From: Chloroflexota bacterium
Lineage (GTDB): Bacteria; Chloroflexota; Dormibacteria; Aeolococcales; Aeolococcaceae
DNA: 7,298 bases
Direction: 5' to 3'
Assembly (NCBI GenBank): GCA_005889515.1
Contig: VBHE01000243.1
Location: 1-7,298, forward strand
Both the position numbers and the translations under genes were made by a program. Each line of letters begins with the position of its first letter. The first letter of the stretch is position 1. This document shows positions 6,719 to 7,298 of this stretch, piece after piece. Below the pieces are notes generated by a model. That model worked only from the letters and a program-made list of their open reading frames with translations. It had not been told where the DNA came from and did no database searches.

Positions 6719-6747
6719 TTGCGAACAGGAACCGTTCTCGCTAGAAT
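6719..6747 (+). promoter_or_regulatory. Candidate promoter of the metal-binding lipoprotein gene, giving a leaderless transcript
   Basis: TTGCGA (6719-6724) and TAGAAT (6742-6747) are exactly 17 bp apart. Transcription would start near 6754, only about two bases before the ATG at 6756. The absence of a Shine-Dalgarno sequence before that ATG fits leaderless translation, common in actinomycetes. The spacer contains GAAC-N7-GTTC (6723-6737), an imperfect palindrome that might bind a metal-sensing repressor. Confidence 0.6.
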
Positions 6748-6755
6748 CGCTCTCC

Positions 6756-7298
6756 ATGGTCACCGAGGCTTACCGCCGCATGCGTGACCACCGGGGGGTG
6801 GTCGTCGGCGTCATCGCTCTGCTCGCGCTGATGATGTCGGCCTGTGGAAGCGCTGCGAGCAGCTCATCCACCGGATCTCAGCCGTCAGGCAGGCACCTCA
6901 ATCTGGTCGCGGGCGAGAACTTCTGGGGCAGCGTCGCCACCCAGCTGGGGGGCTCCCAGGTGACCGTGAAGAGTGTGGTCACCGATCCCAACGCCGATCC
7001 CCACGACTACCAGTCCGATACCTCCACCGCCCGCGCGTTCGCCAGCGCCGACTACGTGATCCTCAACGGTGCCGGCTACGACGGCTGGGCGGACAAGCTG
7101 CTCTCTGCAAATTCCAACAGCAAGCGCAAGGTCTTCACCGTCGCCGACCTGCTGGGCCAGAAGGAGGGCGACAACCCACACTTCTGGTACAGCCCCGACT
7201 ACGTCGTCAAGGTGGCCGACCGGATCTCCTCCGACCTGAAGTCGATCGACTCCACCGACAGCGACTACTACACCGCGCAACGCGCCACCTTCACCACC
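6756..7298 (+). CDS. Zn/Mn-type ABC transporter substrate-binding lipoprotein (C-terminus cut by window edge)
   Basis: The visible 181 residues form the N-terminal half of a ZnuA/TroA-like (cluster 9) metal-binding protein. A positively charged start, a hydrophobic stretch (15-27) and the lipobox MSAC with Cys30 mark a lipoprotein anchored outside the membrane. After a Ser-rich linker come the family motifs AGENFWGSVATQLGG (52-66), DPNADPHDY with His83, ILNGAGYDGW (102-111) and DNPHFWYSP with His142; the two His are the expected metal ligands. No His-rich loop lies between the ligands, so zinc is not favoured over manganese. It would deliver metal to an ABC permease, probably encoded downstream outside the window. 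The ATG at 6756 fits the promoter and full signal peptide; the in-frame ATG at 6780 is an alternative. It is divergent from the PacL/CtpC-like efflux pair. Confidence 0.93.
   Translation, partial: MVTEAYRRMRDHRGVVVGVIALLALMMSACGSAASSSSTGSQPSGRHLNLVAGENFWGSVATQLGGSQVTVKSVVTDPNADPHDYQSDTSTARAFASADYVILNGAGYDGWADKLLSANSNSKRKVFTVADLLGQKEGDNPHFWYSPDYVVKVADRISSDLKSIDSTDSDYYTAQRATFTT

Noticed and set aside
6723..6737. LexA-type SOS box from GAAC and GTTC half-sites
   Set aside because: The spacer is 7 bp, whereas the actinobacterial LexA box has 4, and no damage-response gene is adjacent.
6611..6763. Upstream extension of the PacL-like protein
   Set aside because: It would overlap the divergent lipoprotein promoter and start codon; ATG 6610 has a clear ribosome binding site.

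Overview
The window is GC-rich DNA from what looks like a high-G+C actinomycete. The reasons are an SCO5389-family protein, a DUF1490/PacL-type protein paired with a CtpC-like P-type ATPase, and a promoter that would give a nearly leaderless mRNA. Genus cannot be told from sequence alone. Coding sequence is dense and mostly on the minus strand, and both window edges cut through genes.

Left part (1-1290): a TetR-family repressor (minus, C-terminus cut by the window edge) is divergent from a classical short-chain dehydrogenase/reductase (plus). Their intergenic region carries two near-identical 21-bp elements, each with a 14-bp inverted repeat, which are probably the TetR operators. The dehydrogenase converges on a small alpha/beta hydrolase (1480-2175, minus), with a long hairpin between them (1354-1402). 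Upstream of the hydrolase, 2188-2640 has no intact gene. It holds a decayed piece of a second, unrelated SDR gene (about 2312-2506).

Middle part (2641-4057): two minus-strand genes 16 bp apart form an apparent operon. The first is a CooC/MinD-like SIMIBI P-loop ATPase and the second a small SCO5389-family protein of unknown function. A strong hairpin lies across the last codons and stop of the second gene. A candidate promoter with a short palindrome in its spacer lies in the 3' end of the preceding gene.

Right part (4136-7298): a metal-homeostasis locus. A PacL-like small protein with a His-rich tail (HDGHEH) lies 13 bp upstream of a CtpC-like metal-exporting P1B ATPase. As given, the ATPase is broken: the first part (from 6264) and the last part are in different frames. 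About 20 conserved residues are missing at the frameshift (near 4575), and about 13 more are missing just before the phosphorylated DKTGT motif (near 5097). Divergent from this pair starts a lipoprotein substrate-binding protein of the Zn/Mn (ZnuA/TroA-like) ABC family, cut by the right edge. Metal uptake and metal efflux genes therefore share one 145-bp control region.

The most notable items are the double-deletion ATPase beside an intact PacL partner, the ATPase/SCO5389-family gene pair, the hairpin over the stop codon, and the leaderless promoter of the metal-binding lipoprotein. I see no convincing wholly new system, CRISPR array, RNA gene or insertion sequence.
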